A stretch of 64,000 nt of DNA, taken from positions 62,001 to 126,000 of the forward strand of contig NZ_RBIM01000002.1 of the NCBI RefSeq assembly GCF_003634045.1, given 5' to 3'. Shown one piece after another: positions 1 through 9,877 of this stretch. The first letter of the stretch is position 1. Each line of letters begins with the position of its first letter. The DNA comes from Maricaulis maris (GTDB taxonomy: Bacteria > Pseudomonadota > Alphaproteobacteria > Caulobacterales > Maricaulaceae). The notes under the pieces are model-generated. The model saw only the letters and a list, made by a program, of their open reading frames with translations. It searched no databases and had not been told where the DNA came from. Position numbers and translations under genes: made by a program.

Positions 1-2093
1 AGGACCGCGGCCAGATCGTTCTGGTTCGTGTCCAGGAAAATCCGATCATCAACCGCGTGATCCTTGAGGGGAACAGTGCGATTGATGACGAGAAGATCAC
101 CGATGAAATCCAGGCTCAGCCGCGCGCCATCTTCACGCGGTCGCGTGTCCAGTCGGACGTTCAGCGCATCATCGAGGTCTATCGCCGCTCCGGTCGCTTC
201 GCGGCGACGGTGACGCCGAAGATTGTCGAGCAACCGCAAAATCGTGTCGATCTCATCTTTGAAATCTCGGAAGGTCCGGTGACGGGCGTGCGCCGGATCA
301 ATTTCATCGGCAATGAGAGCTATTCCGACCGTCGTCTGCGCCGTGAATTGGTGACGCGCGAATCGCGTTGGTGGCGTTTCTTCTCATCGAACGACAATTA
401 TGACCCGGACCGTCTGGAATATGATCGTGAATTGCTGCGGCAATTCTATTCCAACCAGGGTTATGCCAATTTCCGCGTCCTTTCCGCCGTCGCAGAACTG
501 ACGCCGGACCAGCGCGATTTCTACATCACCATCACGATCGACGAAGGTGAGATCTATAATTTCGGTGAAGTCACGGTCTCAACGGAAATCCCTGATCTCA
601 ATCCGGAATTCCTGCAAGCCATCCTGCCTGTCCAGCAAGGCGACCTCTTCCAGGGCCAGTTGATTGAAGACAGTATCGATGCACTGACCTTCTCGGCCGG
701 TGCGTCGGGCTATGCCTTCGTCAACATCCGCCCGCTGTCGCAGCGCAATCGTGAGGACCGTACCGTTGACGTCGAATTCGTCATCGATGAAGGCCCGCGT
801 GTTTACATCGAACGCATCGATATCTCCGGCAATACGCGAACCCTGGACCAGGTGATCCGCCGCGAGCTCGATATTGTTGAGGGCGACGCCTTCAACCAGG
901 TCCTGATTGATCGTTCGCGCAACAATATCCGCCGGCTGGGCTTCTTCGAGGAAGTTGAAGTCGAGGAAACTCCCGGATCCGCTCCTGACAGGGCCCGGGT
1001 CAATGTCGCCGTAACCGAGCAACCGACCGGTGAGTTGGCCTTTGGTGCCGGTTTCTCCTCGACGGATGCCTTCCTGATCGATCTGTCGATCTCGGAACGT
1101 AATCTGCGCGGCCGCGGCCAATTCCTGCGCTTCCGGATTTCGGCCTCGTCGAACCGGGAATCATTGGATATCCGCTTTACCGAGCCACGCTTCCTTGATC
1201 GCAATCTGGCCGCCGGTTTCGACCTGTTCCGGGTCAATTCGGATTTCCTGTCAGAAGCCTCGTTCCAGACCGAGTCGACCGGTGCCAGCCTGCGGCTTGG
1301 TTTTCCGGTGACCGCGTCGACCAATCTGCAGCTTGGCTATACCTACCGGACGGATAATGTCCTGGTTTATACCTCGGCGTCGTCAGCCCTGCTCAATCAG
1401 GCGGGGAGCCGTGCAACATCGGTGTTGACCTATACGTTGAACTGGTCGCGGCTGAATGACCCGATCGAGCCGAGCAATGGCTATCGTTTGCAGTTCACGC
1501 AGGGCTTTGCGGGGATTGGCGGCGATGTGCGTTATGTCCGGTCTGAGTTCAATGGTGCCATCTATCGGCCATTCTTCCCGGGTCTACTCGGCAATGATGT
1601 GGTCGCCAGCTTCACCATGAATGGCGGTTTTGTCCTGCCTTGGGGCGGTGACTCGGTTCGAATCAATGATCGCTTCTTCAAGGGCGGCAATTCGTTCCGC
1701 GGCTTCGAAGTCGCCGGTATTGGCCCGCGTGCGGTGTCGCGCGATGCCACGACCGGTGAGCTGATCCGGGGTGATGCCCTGGGTGGCAGGCTTTATGCAG
1801 TGGGCGCACTGGAAGTCTCATTCCCGCTCGGTTTGCCCGAGCAATATGGAGTGAGGGGCAGCCTGTTCACCGAGTTCGGCACGCTTGGCATGCTGGATTC
1901 GGCTGATCAGGTAGACGAAGCGACAAATGCGGTGTTCACGGTTGATGATTTGGCGCTTCGGGCGTCGGCCGGCCTGAGCATCTTCTGGGATTCACCATTC
2001 GGACCGGTCCGGTTCGACTTTGCACAGGCTTTCATTCGTGAAGACTATGACAGAGCCGAATTCTTCCGGTTCAGCACGCGAACGGGGTTCTAA
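1..2093 (+). CDS. bamA: Outer membrane protein assembly factor BamA (5' end cut by window)
   Basis: BamA is the central subunit of the BAM complex and inserts beta-barrel proteins into the outer membrane. The frame is open from base 3, before the first start-like GTG at 57, and the first residues (VQENPIINRV, then EGN) are typical of the first POTRA domain, so the true start lies upstream. About four or five POTRA repeats fill roughly the first 330 residues seen. A surface-antigen 16-strand barrel follows, with the conserved loop-6 motif as FRGF (in KGGNSFRGFE) and a strand GPVRFDF near the end. The last residue is Phe, as expected for an outer-membrane barrel signal. It heads an operon with skp and the lpx genes; skp starts 4 bases after its stop. 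Identity is secure; only the N-terminus is missing. Confidence 0.96.
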   Translation, partial: DRGQIVLVRVQENPIINRVILEGNSAIDDEKITDEIQAQPRAIFTRSRVQSDVQRIIEVYRRSGRFAATVTPKIVEQPQNRVDLIFEISEGPVTGVRRINFIGNESYSDRRLRRELVTRESRWWRFFSSNDNYDPDRLEYDRELLRQFYSNQGYANFRVLSAVAELTPDQRDFYITITIDEGEIYNFGEVTVSTEIPDLNPEFLQAILPVQQGDLFQGQLIEDSIDALTFSAGASGYAFVNIRPLSQRNREDRTVDVEFVIDEGPRVYIERIDISGNTRTLDQVIRRELDIVEGDAFNQVLIDRSRNNIRRLGFFEEVEVEETPGSAPDRARVNVAVTEQPTGELAFGAGFSSTDAFLIDLSISERNLRGRGQFLRFRISASSNRESLDIRFTEPRFLDRNLAAGFDLFRVNSDFLSEASFQTESTGASLRLGFPVTASTNLQLGYTYRTDNVLVYTSASSALLNQAGSRATSVLTYTLNWSRLNDPIEPSNGYRLQFTQGFAGIGGDVRYVRSEFNGAIYRPFFPGLLGNDVVASFTMNGGFVLPWGGDSVRINDRFFKGGNSFRGFEVAGIGPRAVSRDATTGELIRGDALGGRLYAVGALEVSFPLGLPEQYGVRGSLFTEFGTLGMLDSADQVDEATNAVFTVDDLALRASAGLSIFWDSPFGPVRFDFAQAFIREDYDRAEFFRFSTRTGF

Positions 2094-2097
2094 AACC

Positions 2098-2688
2098 ATG
2101 AAACTGCTTAAGACTCTTCTCCTTCTGCCGGTCCTGGTGGTCGGTATCGCCGCGCCGGCGATGGCACAGACAAATATTGCTGTGCTCAATGAGGAACGTG
2201 TCCTGCGTGAAAGCGCGGCTGGCCAGCATATCGCCGCCCGCATGCAGGAAATCGCACAGGAAATTGACTCCGAACTGCAGGCGATGAGCCAGCCGATCCA
2301 ACAGGAAACCGAACGCCTCAATGCCGACACCGCGTCAATGACGCAGGCGGCGATCCAGGAGCGTCCGGACCTGATGAGCCGGATCACCACGCTTAACCAG
2401 CAAGCCCAGCAATTCGAAGTCACGCGCCGGGCCCGCCAACAGGAAATCGTCCAGACCGAGCGCCAGGCCATGCGTCCTGTCTATGAAGCGCTGGGTCCGA
2501 TCCTCGAAGAAGTTGTCGCGGCCCAGGGGATCGACATCCTGGTTGATCGTTCCAATCTGGTCTTTGCCTCGCCGGACATCGATATTTCCGCGTCGGTGAT
2601 CACCCTGCTGAACGAACGCCTGCCCACGGTTCCGGTGACCCGCGTGCGTCTGCCGCAGGACGGAGCCGGTCAGCAACGCCCGCAATAA
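2098..2688 (+). CDS. skp: Periplasmic chaperone Skp/OmpH family
   Basis: This is a 196-residue OmpH/Skp-type chaperone that holds unfolded outer-membrane proteins in the periplasm for delivery to BamA. The ATG at 2098 is chosen because it starts a clear signal peptide (MKLLKTLLLLPVLVVG, cleavage after AMA at residue 23); an earlier in-frame start at 2020 would lie inside bamA and would hide the signal. The mature part begins with a short strand (NIAVLNEERVL) followed by long charged and Gln-rich helices from about residue 40 to 150, the coiled-coil tentacles of the family. It ends with the conserved ILVDRSNLVFAS segment and a Gln-rich tail. The position between bamA and lpxD is the usual one in proteobacteria. 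Confidence 0.93.
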   Translation: MKLLKTLLLLPVLVVGIAAPAMAQTNIAVLNEERVLRESAAGQHIAARMQEIAQEIDSELQAMSQPIQQETERLNADTASMTQAAIQERPDLMSRITTLNQQAQQFEVTRRARQQEIVQTERQAMRPVYEALGPILEEVVAAQGIDILVDRSNLVFASPDIDISASVITLLNERLPTVPVTRVRLPQDGAGQQRPQ

Positions 2689-2712
2689 GCGGACAGCGCA
2701 AAGGGGGAGAGT

Positions 2713-3747
2713 GTGGCAGACCCGCGTTTCTATGACCGGCTTGGCCCTCTGACCCTGCAAGAGATCGCCGCGCTTTCGGGTGCGGCGATTTCTGATTCTG
2801 CAGCCGTCGGGATATCGGTCGAGGGCGTCGCTCCACTTGGCGAGGGCGGTCCCGGTACGCTGGCTTATGCCGAAACCGGCAAGCATTTCGCGAACGCGCC
2901 GGCCGGCGCGCTGGACGGTGTCGTGGTGATTTGCCCGCTTGATGCCGCGAATGAAGCGGCGAGCCTGGGTGCGACCACACTGACCCATGATGCGCCACGT
3001 ACGGCCTTCGCCCATACCCTGCCTCATCTGTTCCGCCTGCGCGGCTTTGATGTGGATACCTTCATCCATCCAACGGCCCGGATCGACGAGACCGCTTCGC
3101 TCGCAGCCGGCGTGGTGGTCGGTGCCGGTGCCGAGATCGGCGCCGACTGCGCGGTTGGTCCCCACAGCGTGATCGGACCGGGTTGCCGACTCGGAGCCGG
3201 GACCCGGCTGGCGGCCCGGGTCAGCCTCCTGTGCTGCGAAATTGGCGAAAACTGCAACATTCTTGCGGGAGCCGTGATTGGCGAGGACGGCTTCGGCGTT
3301 GCAATATCCAACGGAATTAACACCGATATTTTGCACTTGGGGAGCGTTGTTATCGGCCGTGACGTCACCATTGGGGCCAATACCGCGATTGATCGTGGCG
3401 TGTTCGGCGCGACGCGCATCGGCGATGGCACCAAGATCGATAATCTCTGCCATATTGCCCATAATGCCCGGATCGGTCGGCAGGTGGTGATGGCGGGTTA
3501 TACCGGTCTCGCCGGCAGTGCCGTGATTGGAGATCGCGCCGTCCTGGCTGGGCGTGTCGGTGTCTATGATCATGTCCGCATCGGTGAGGGGGCCCAGGTC
3601 GGTGCCAATTCGGCGGCATCCAGGGATGTCCCGGCTGGCGAATTCTGGGTCGGCAATCCCGCCCAGCCCCTGCGGCAGCATTTGCGTGAACTCGCCGAAC
3701 TCCGCCGCCTGGCGAAAACCGGCAAAAAGACCTCGAAGAAAGGCTGA
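2713..3747 (+). CDS. lpxD: UDP-3-O-(3-hydroxyacyl)glucosamine N-acyltransferase LpxD
   Basis: LpxD adds the N-linked 3-hydroxyacyl chain to UDP-3-O-acyl-glucosamine, the third step of lipid A synthesis, in the cytoplasm. The protein has 344 residues, normal for the family. The N-terminal uridine-binding domain (to about residue 100) is followed by a left-handed beta-helix of hexapeptide repeats (for example VVGAGAEIGADCAVG) to about residue 300, then a C-terminal helical tail. The His of the IAHN motif is the expected catalytic base. The start is a GTG with a strong GGGGGAG ribosome site a few bases upstream. FabZ begins 5 bases downstream, so the two are translated together. Confidence 0.95.
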   Translation: MADPRFYDRLGPLTLQEIAALSGAAISDSAAVGISVEGVAPLGEGGPGTLAYAETGKHFANAPAGALDGVVVICPLDAANEAASLGATTLTHDAPRTAFAHTLPHLFRLRGFDVDTFIHPTARIDETASLAAGVVVGAGAEIGADCAVGPHSVIGPGCRLGAGTRLAARVSLLCCEIGENCNILAGAVIGEDGFGVAISNGINTDILHLGSVVIGRDVTIGANTAIDRGVFGATRIGDGTKIDNLCHIAHNARIGRQVVMAGYTGLAGSAVIGDRAVLAGRVGVYDHVRIGEGAQVGANSAASRDVPAGEFWVGNPAQPLRQHLRELAELRRLAKTGKKTSKKG

Positions 3748-3752
3748 ACGGC

Positions 3753-4199
3753 GTGTCCGATCGCATTGAAAACGCGGAAATCCAGACCCTGCTCCCGCAT
3801 CGCTACCCCTTCTTGCTCATTGACGCCGCAGAAGACTATGTCGCCGGCACTTCGATCGTCGGCATCAAGGGCGTGACCGCCAATGAACCCTTCTTTCCCG
3901 GGCATTTTCCCGGCAATCCCGTGATGCCGGGCGTGTTGATGATCGAGGCCATGGCCCAGGCTGGCGCGGTTTTGATGTACAAGACGCTCGGCGCCTCACC
4001 CGATTCCGCGACCGTTTTCTTCATGGGCGCCGACAAGGTACGGTTTCGCGCCCCCGTGCGTCCCGGCATGATGTTGCGCATGCCCGTTGCGGTGACCGCA
4101 GCGCGCCATGGCGTGTTCAAGTTCAAGGGCGAGGTCTGGGCCGACGGCAAGCGCGCCGTCCAGGCTGAATTCTCTGCCAAGGCCATTGAGAACAAATGA
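3753..4199 (+). CDS. fabZ: 3-hydroxyacyl-[acyl-carrier-protein] dehydratase FabZ
   Basis: FabZ dehydrates 3-hydroxyacyl-ACP to trans-2-enoyl-ACP in fatty acid elongation, competing with LpxA and LpxD for the same 3-hydroxyacyl-ACP pool. The 148-residue hotdog protein starts at a GTG. It carries [11 protein letters not shown] near residue 14-24 and the catalytic stretch [14 protein letters not shown] with His51 and Glu65. Its stop codon overlaps the lpxA start as ATGA, which indicates translational coupling. The location between lpxD and lpxA is the conserved one. Confidence 0.96.
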   Translation: MSDRIENAEIQTLLPHRYPFLLIDAAEDYVAGTSIVGIKGVTANEPFFPGHFPGNPVMPGVLMIEAMAQAGAVLMYKTLGASPDSATVFFMGADKVRFRAPVRPGMMLRMPVAVTAARHGVFKFKGEVWADGKRAVQAEFSAKAIENK

Positions 4200-4993
4200 C
4201 CCAGTCCAGTCAGATCCATCCCACCGCCATTGTCGATCCGGGCGCCCAGATTGGCGAGGGGGTTGAGATCGGCCCCTTCTGCATCGTCGGACCGAAAGTC
4301 GTGCTGAAGGATCGTGTGCGCGTCATCTCGCATGTCACGATCGCCGGCAATACGACGCTGGGCGAGGATTGCGTGCTCTATCCGGGCGCCCAGATCGGCC
4401 ATCCGCCACAGGATTTCAAATACCAGGGCGAAGATACCGAGCTGATCATCGGCCAGCGCAATATTCTGCGTGAGAATGTCACCATGCACCCCGGGACGAC
4501 ATTTGCGCGCGGGCGGACCGTGGTCGGCAATGACGGCTACTTCATGGTTGGCGCCCATGTCGCGCATGACTGTATCGTCGGTGACCGGGTTGTATTCGCC
4601 AATTGCGCCGCGATCGGCGGCGAGACCGTAATTGCCGATCACGCGATTCTCGGTGGTTATGCCGGCATCCACCAGAAAAGCCGGATCGGTCGCCACGCCT
4701 TTGTCGGTGCGATGGCGATGGTGACGGCAGATGTCATTCCCTATGGCTCGGTGATTGGCAATCACGCCCATCTTGCCGGCCTCAATGTGGTCGGCCTCAA
4801 GCGTCGTGGCATGCCGCGTGAGACGCTGCGCGAGCTGCGTGCCGCCTACCGCCTCCTCTTTGCCCAGGAAGGCACATTTGACGAGCGGGTGGATGATGTC
4901 GCCCAGCTGTATTCAGGCAATGCCCCGATCGCGGAAATCATCGATTTCATCCGGGCCGACGCCAAACGCTCCATTTGCATGCCGGATGACTGA
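4196..4993 (+). CDS. lpxA: UDP-N-acetylglucosamine O-acyltransferase LpxA
   Basis: LpxA transfers a 3-hydroxyacyl chain from ACP to the 3-position of UDP-GlcNAc, the first step of lipid A synthesis. The 265-residue length is typical. It begins with hexapeptide repeats ([14 protein letters not shown]) forming a left-handed beta-helix to about residue 190, followed by a helical C-terminus containing the [13 protein letters not shown] segment. His124 in HVAHD matches the catalytic histidine of the family. The gene overlaps fabZ by 4 bases at its start and lpxI by 8 bases at its end. Confidence 0.96.
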   Translation: MTQSSQIHPTAIVDPGAQIGEGVEIGPFCIVGPKVVLKDRVRVISHVTIAGNTTLGEDCVLYPGAQIGHPPQDFKYQGEDTELIIGQRNILRENVTMHPGTTFARGRTVVGNDGYFMVGAHVAHDCIVGDRVVFANCAAIGGETVIADHAILGGYAGIHQKSRIGRHAFVGAMAMVTADVIPYGSVIGNHAHLAGLNVVGLKRRGMPRETLRELRAAYRLLFAQEGTFDERVDDVAQLYSGNAPIAEIIDFIRADAKRSICMPDD

Positions 4994-5828
4994 GGCGGGT
5001 TGGACAAAGCTGGGCCTGCTCGCCGGCGGTGGAGACCTGCCGCTGGAAATCCTCAAGGCCCAAGCCGGAAAACCGGTCTTTGTCATCGCGCTGCGCGGCT
5101 TTGCCGACCGGGATTACAGCCATGCCGACACGGTGTTCAAATCAGTCGGAGAAATCGGCGGCATGATAAAGGCGCTGCGGGCGGCCGGCTGTGACGCCGT
5201 GTGTTTTGCCGGCTATGTAACGCGGCCGGATATCAAATCGCTCAAGATGGATGCGCGCGGTCTGATCATGGTGCCGCGGGCGCTCGCAGCCGGTCGCAAG
5301 GGCGATGATGCGGTAATCCGCGTCGTGGTTGATGAGTTCGAGCGGGCCGGTTTCGCCGTGGTCGGGGCTGACAGCCTGATCGGGCAGGGCGGCTTGCCGG
5401 CCGGCGTGATCGGCGATCCGGGCCTGGTTGAGGCTCACCGTGATGATGTCACCAAGGCGATGTCTGTCGCGGCGGAAATCGGGCGGCTGGATATCGGTCA
5501 AGGTGCCGTGGTTGCCGGCGGGATCGTGTTGGCGGTCGAGGCGCAGGAGGGCACGAATGGCATGCTCGACCGCGTCGCCGGCCTGCCTGACGTGCTGCGC
5601 GGTCGGCCCGGTGACCGCATGGGCGTGCTCGCCAAGCGCCCCAAACCAATACAGGAGCGCCGCGTCGATCTGCCAACCATTGGCGTTGATACGGTGGAAC
5701 GCTGTGCGCGGGCCGGCCTGGCCGGTATTGTGCTGGAAGCCGATGGTGCGCTGATCGTGGATCGTGACGGTGTCGAGGCGGCGCTGGCCGAGCATGGCCT
5801 GTTCGTCTTGATCGAGGCGGTCCGATGA
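4986..5828 (+). CDS. lpxI: UDP-2,3-diacylglucosamine diphosphatase LpxI
   Basis: LpxI hydrolyses UDP-2,3-diacylglucosamine to lipid X and UMP. It is the alphaproteobacterial replacement for the metal-dependent LpxH. The ATG at 4986 overlaps the lpxA end and gives 280 residues, the normal size; an upstream extension would run through lpxA. The N-terminus has [14 protein letters not shown], a nucleotide-binding-like glycine loop. The C-terminal half holds the conserved [18 protein letters not shown] segment and [12 protein letters not shown]. The stop overlaps the lpxB start as ATGA. Assignment rests on family motifs plus position between lpxA and lpxB. Confidence 0.93.
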   Translation: MTEAGWTKLGLLAGGGDLPLEILKAQAGKPVFVIALRGFADRDYSHADTVFKSVGEIGGMIKALRAAGCDAVCFAGYVTRPDIKSLKMDARGLIMVPRALAAGRKGDDAVIRVVVDEFERAGFAVVGADSLIGQGGLPAGVIGDPGLVEAHRDDVTKAMSVAAEIGRLDIGQGAVVAGGIVLAVEAQEGTNGMLDRVAGLPDVLRGRPGDRMGVLAKRPKPIQERRVDLPTIGVDTVERCARAGLAGIVLEADGALIVDRDGVEAALAEHGLFVLIEAVR

Positions 5829-6991
5829 GCCAGCCGCACGTCTTTCTTGTGGCGGCAGAGCGCTCCGGGGATCTGCTCGGCGCCGGCTTGGCCCGCGAGC
5901 TGCGCAGTCTGACCTCCGGGGCCATCACCCTTTCCGGCATTGGTGGCAGTGCCATGGCCGAACAGGGCGTCGTCTCGGCGATGTCGATCGACGGTCTCAA
6001 CATTCTCGGTTGGATCGACGGTTTGCGGGCTTACAAGCGGGTCAAGGCCGCTGTCGCCGAGGCGGTTGACGCGATCATTGCGGCCAAACCGGATACGGTT
6101 GTCCTGATCGATTCCTGGGGCTTCACCTTGCGGGTGGCGCGCGGTGTGCGGGCGATCAATCCGGCCATCCGCCTGGTCAAATATGTGGGTCCGCAGGTGT
6201 TTGCGACCCGGCCAGGACGAGCGGCCGTTCTGGCGGCGACCGTCGATGAACTGCTGACGATCCTGAATTTCGACGGTCCCTATTACGAACCGCACGGCCT
6301 GCCGGTGACCTTTGTCGGTAATCCGACGCTGGAACGCCTGCCGACCGGTGATGGCCCCGCTTTCCGTCAGCGCCATGGCGTCACCGGTGAGGAATCGGTG
6401 CTGGTGGTCTTGCTGGGAAGTCGTCCGTCGGAAATCCGGCGCATGACCAAGCCTTTCGTGAAGGCACTCGAGCGTCTGACCCGGCGTCATCCCGGGCTGC
6501 GCCTGGTCTTGCCGGTCGCGGATCCCGTTGCGACGCAGGTCGATGCCGTGATGGCCCGTCATCCGGTACTGGCCTCCGCGATCCGGGTTGGCGAGGACGA
6601 GAAGGCCGACGCTTTCGCCGCAGCCGACGTGGCGCTGGCCTGTTCGGGCACGGTGGTGACCGAGCTGGCGACGGCGGGTGTGCCCACGGTCGCCAGTTAC
6701 AAGCTTGGCTGGATCACCTGGGGTTTGGTGCGGGCCTTCAACCTGCTCAAGACGCCGCACATCTCACTGGTCAATATCGCCGCTGATGAGCGCATCGTCC
6801 CGGAAGTCATCCAGCTGGCCTGTACCGGCGCCAATCTGAGCGCCGCTGTCGAACCTCTGCTGGGCAGCGCCGGAAAGCGGGCCGAGATATCCGCCAAGCT
6901 CAAGGCCGTGACCGCCGAGCTGCGCGGCAGCGGCCAAGCCAGCCGCCGCGCTGCCGAAGCTGTGCTGGCAGGTCTGCCTGCCCCGCAATAA
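5825..6991 (+). CDS. lpxB: Lipid-A-disaccharide synthase LpxB
   Basis: LpxB is a peripheral membrane GT-B glycosyltransferase (GT19) that joins lipid X to UDP-2,3-diacylglucosamine to make the lipid A disaccharide. The 388 residues begin with HVFLVAAERSGDLLGAGL, the family's N-terminal glycine-rich loop. Other family segments are YVGPQVFATRPGR near 120-132, FVGNPTLERLP near 162, LLGSRPSEIRR near 198 and ACSGTVVTELA near 280. It is the last gene of the bamA-lpxB run; a strong hairpin follows directly after the stop. Confidence 0.95.
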   Translation: MSQPHVFLVAAERSGDLLGAGLARELRSLTSGAITLSGIGGSAMAEQGVVSAMSIDGLNILGWIDGLRAYKRVKAAVAEAVDAIIAAKPDTVVLIDSWGFTLRVARGVRAINPAIRLVKYVGPQVFATRPGRAAVLAATVDELLTILNFDGPYYEPHGLPVTFVGNPTLERLPTGDGPAFRQRHGVTGEESVLVVLLGSRPSEIRRMTKPFVKALERLTRRHPGLRLVLPVADPVATQVDAVMARHPVLASAIRVGEDEKADAFAAADVALACSGTVVTELATAGVPTVASYKLGWITWGLVRAFNLLKTPHISLVNIAADERIVPEVIQLACTGANLSAAVEPLLGSAGKRAEISAKLKAVTAELRGSGQASRRAAEAVLAGLPAPQ

Positions 6992-7017
6992 AAAAGGCCG
7001 CCCGGAGGCGGCCTTTT
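6992..7017. terminator. Intrinsic bidirectional terminator between lpxB and gltA
   Basis: An 11-bp perfect stem (6992-7002 pairing with 7007-7017) closes a 4-base loop CGGA. The stem starts with AAAA and ends with TTTT, so it has a T-run in both directions. It lies immediately after the lpxB stop and 22 bases from the gltA stop on the other strand, ideal for ending both convergent transcripts. Confidence 0.93.
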
Positions 7018-7038
7018 CTGTGATCATCATGCGAACTG

Positions 7039-8346
7039 TCAACGCTTGCCGAGATCGATGTAGTCGCGCGGCGTCGCGCCGGTGAAGAGCTGGCGCGGAC
7101 GGCCGATCTTCTGGGACGGATCCTCGATCATTTCCGACCATTGCGCGATCCAGCCGACGGTGCGGGCCAGGGCGAAGAGCACGGTGAACATCTCGGTCGG
7201 GAAGCCCATCGCCTTGAGCGTGATGCCCGAATAGAAGTCGATATTCGGGTAGAGCTTCTTTTCGACGAAATACGGGTCTTCCAGCGCGATGCGCTCAAGC
7301 TCCATGGCGACCTGCAGGGTCGGGTCATTGCGCACGCCCAGCACGTCGAGAACTTCGTGGCAGGTGTCGCGCATGACCTTGGCGCGCGGATCATAATTCT
7401 TGTAGACGCGGTGACCGAAGCCCATCAGGCGGAACGGGTCCGACTTGTCCTTGGCCTTGCGGACATATTCCGGAATCTTGTCGACCGAGCCGATCTCGTT
7501 GAGCATGTTGAGGGCGGCTTCATTGGCGCCGCCGTGGGCCGGGCCCCACAGCGAGGCAATGCCGGCCGCGATACAGGCAAACGGGTTGGCCCCCGAAGAT
7601 CCGGCCAGGCGCACGGTCGAGGTCGAGGCGTTCTGTTCGTGATCGGCGTGCAGGATGAAGATCTTGTCCATCGCCTTGGCGAGCACGGCATTGCTCTCAT
7701 AGTCCTCGGCCGGAACGGCAAAGCACATGCGCAGGAAATTGGCGGCGTAGTCGAGCTCGTTGCGCGGGCTGATGAAGGGCTGGCCGATGGCATATTTGTA
7801 GGCCCGGGCCGCGATCGTCGGCATTTTGGCGATCATGCGGTGGCTGGCAATGGTGCGCGCCTCCGGATCATTGATGTCGGTCGAGTCGTGGTAGAAGGCA
7901 GACAGCGCGCCAACCGTGCCGACCATGATCGCCATCGGGTGGGCGTCGCGGCGGAAGCCGCGGAAGAACTGGTCGAACTGGTCGTGCAGCATGGAGTGAC
8001 GACGGATCGTCCAGTCAAAGGTTTCCAGCTCACCGGAGGACGGCAGATTGCCATTCATCAACAGGTAGCAGACTTCGATGAAATTTGAATTGTCTGCCAA
8101 CTGGTCGATCGGATAGCCGCGATAAAGCAGCGTGCCCTTGTCGCCGTCGATATAGGTGATCTGGCTTTCGCAGCTCGCGGTCGAGGTGAAGCCGGGATCA
8201 TAGGTGAACATGCCGGTTTGCGCGTACAGCTTGCGGATATCGATCACATCCGGGCCGATCTCGCCGCTGAACACGGGCAGTTCGAGCGATTTGCCATTGT
8301 AGTTGAGCGTGGCCGACCCATTCGGCTTGGCTTTGTTTTCCATCAC
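7039..8346 (-). CDS. gltA: Citrate synthase (type II, GltA)
   Basis: Citrate synthase condenses acetyl-CoA and oxaloacetate, the entry step of the TCA cycle. The 435-residue length and N-terminal beta-strand region ([15 protein letters not shown]) fit the hexameric type II enzymes of Gram-negative bacteria. Active-site segments are visible: [13 protein letters not shown] with the catalytic His, [15 protein letters not shown] with the second His, and the C-terminal [13 protein letters not shown]. Two adjacent ATG codons make the start uncertain by one residue. It lies downstream of gltX on the same strand with a 21-base gap and may be co-transcribed with it. Confidence 0.96.
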   Translation of the reverse strand: MMENKAKPNGSATLNYNGKSLELPVFSGEIGPDVIDIRKLYAQTGMFTYDPGFTSTASCESQITYIDGDKGTLLYRGYPIDQLADNSNFIEVCYLLMNGNLPSSGELETFDWTIRRHSMLHDQFDQFFRGFRRDAHPMAIMVGTVGALSAFYHDSTDINDPEARTIASHRMIAKMPTIAARAYKYAIGQPFISPRNELDYAANFLRMCFAVPAEDYESNAVLAKAMDKIFILHADHEQNASTSTVRLAGSSGANPFACIAAGIASLWGPAHGGANEAALNMLNEIGSVDKIPEYVRKAKDKSDPFRLMGFGHRVYKNYDPRAKVMRDTCHEVLDVLGVRNDPTLQVAMELERIALEDPYFVEKKLYPNIDFYSGITLKAMGFPTEMFTVLFALARTVGWIAQWSEMIEDPSQKIGRPRQLFTGATPRDYIDLGKR

Positions 8347-8367
8347 GTCATCCCCATGGTTCGCAGG

Positions 8368-9807
8368 CTACTCGGATGTAGCCGGCGTCATCTGATCCTT
8401 GATACGGTCCAGCGTCTCGTCACGACCGATGAAGGTCATGACCAGGGCCAGATCGGGAGCGGGTGCTCCGCCGGTCAGCGCTGCACGCAGCGGCTGACCG
8501 ATTTTGCCGAAACCGACATCTTCGGCTTCAGCGAATTCCTTGAGCGCGTCTGACAACGCAGCCTCCGTCCAAGCCTCCACATCGCCGAGATGCGTGAACA
8601 GGCGGTAAAGCCGGTCGCGGGCCTCGTCATCCATGAGCGGTTTGGCCGCCTTGCCTTCAAGTTGGAAGGGGCGCGGTCGCAGCAGAAAATAGCTCTGAGC
8701 TGCCAGCTCTTCCAGTGTCGATGCCCGGGTCTTGAGAACCGGCATCGCCGCGGTCAGGCGTTCGCGGGTAATATCGGCATCCTCAATCCGCGCTTCAAGG
8801 GTTGCGAGGAAGGGCGTCACCAGTTCAATCAGGCGGGTATTCTCAGCCTGGCCGATATGGTGAGCGTTGATGTGGTTGAGCTTGTCGATATCCATCCGCG
8901 CCGGCGCCTTGTTGAGGCCGTCCAGCGCGAAGGCGGCGACCGCCTCGGCATCGGTAAAGAGTTCCTGGTCGCCATGTGACCAGCCAAGCCGCAGCAGATA
9001 ATTGCGCAGGCCTTCGGGCAGATAGCCCATGTCGCGATAGGCTTCCGCGCCCAGGGCACCATGGCGTTTGGACAGTTTTTTACCGTCTTGACCATGGATC
9101 AGCGGCACATGGGCGAAGACCGGGCGATCCCAACCCATGGCGTCATAAATCTGGCTCTGGCGGGCACCGTTCACCAGGTGATCATCGCCGCGCACGATAT
9201 GGGTGATCGCCATGTCATGATCATCGACCACAACAGCGAGATTATAGGTCGGATTGCCGTCCGAGCGCAGCAGGATGAGATCGTCGAATTCCTTGGCTGC
9301 CCAGCGCACGGTGCCCTGGACTGCATCCTCGAGCACGACATCGCTATCCGGCGCCCGGAAGCGAACGGTGAAGGGCTGGTCGGCAGGCCCGTCGGCCGGG
9401 TCACGATCGCGCCAGGGCGAACGCAGGGCTCGTCCTTCGGCGAAGGCTGCATCCCGCAGGGCCTGGACTTCGTCCGGCGTGCACCAGCATTTGAAGGCAT
9501 GCCCCTTTTCCAGGAGCGCATAGGCGATCTCGGCATGGCGTTCGGCCCGCTCGAATTGCGAGATGGCGTCGCCATCCCAGTCGAGGCCAAGCCAGCCAAG
9601 CCCGTCGAGGATCGCGTCAATCGCGGCCTGGGTCGAGCGGGCGCGATCGGTGTCCTCGATGCGCAGCAGGAATTGGCCGCCATGACGACGGGCGAACAAC
9701 CAATTGAACAACGCCGTCCGGGCTCCGCCAATATGGAGGAAGCCGGTGGGCGAGGGCGCAAAGCGCGTGCGGATCATCTTGTCGTTGTTTTGCAATTGCG
9801 AATTCAT
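8368..9807 (-). CDS. gltX: Glutamate--tRNA ligase
   Basis: This class I aminoacyl-tRNA synthetase charges tRNA-Glu. The HIGH signature appears as HIGG (in SPTGFLHIGGARTAL, residues 19-33) and the KMSKS signature as KLSKR. The protein has 479 residues; Met11 (position 9777) is an alternative start just before the conserved IRTRFAPSPTG. Many alphaproteobacteria carry two GltX paralogues, and this one alone cannot show whether it is the discriminating or non-discriminating form. It is transcribed divergently from comEC with about 70 bases between them. Confidence 0.95.
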   Translation of the reverse strand: MNSQLQNNDKMIRTRFAPSPTGFLHIGGARTALFNWLFARRHGGQFLLRIEDTDRARSTQAAIDAILDGLGWLGLDWDGDAISQFERAERHAEIAYALLEKGHAFKCWCTPDEVQALRDAAFAEGRALRSPWRDRDPADGPADQPFTVRFRAPDSDVVLEDAVQGTVRWAAKEFDDLILLRSDGNPTYNLAVVVDDHDMAITHIVRGDDHLVNGARQSQIYDAMGWDRPVFAHVPLIHGQDGKKLSKRHGALGAEAYRDMGYLPEGLRNYLLRLGWSHGDQELFTDAEAVAAFALDGLNKAPARMDIDKLNHINAHHIGQAENTRLIELVTPFLATLEARIEDADITRERLTAAMPVLKTRASTLEELAAQSYFLLRPRPFQLEGKAAKPLMDDEARDRLYRLFTHLGDVEAWTEAALSDALKEFAEAEDVGFGKIGQPLRAALTGGAPAPDLALVMTFIGRDETLDRIKDQMTPATSE

Positions 9808-9877
9808 GCTGCACTGCGAGAAGGGAAAGCCGTGTTAGCATGAATATCAGCTTTTGCGATAGACCGTAGGCTGCTTG

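Noticed and set aside
2335-3681. 448-residue minus-strand frame across skp and lpxD
   Set aside because: Shadow of lpxD; no motif, and the plus-strand genes here are certain.
5498-6760. 420-residue minus-strand frame across lpxI and lpxB
   Set aside because: Shadow frame with no domain; plus-strand lpxI and lpxB are well supported.
8345-8358. CGTCATCCCC near the gltA start as a third family-1 repeat
   Set aside because: Only ten bases match and no complementary end is found within 150 bases.
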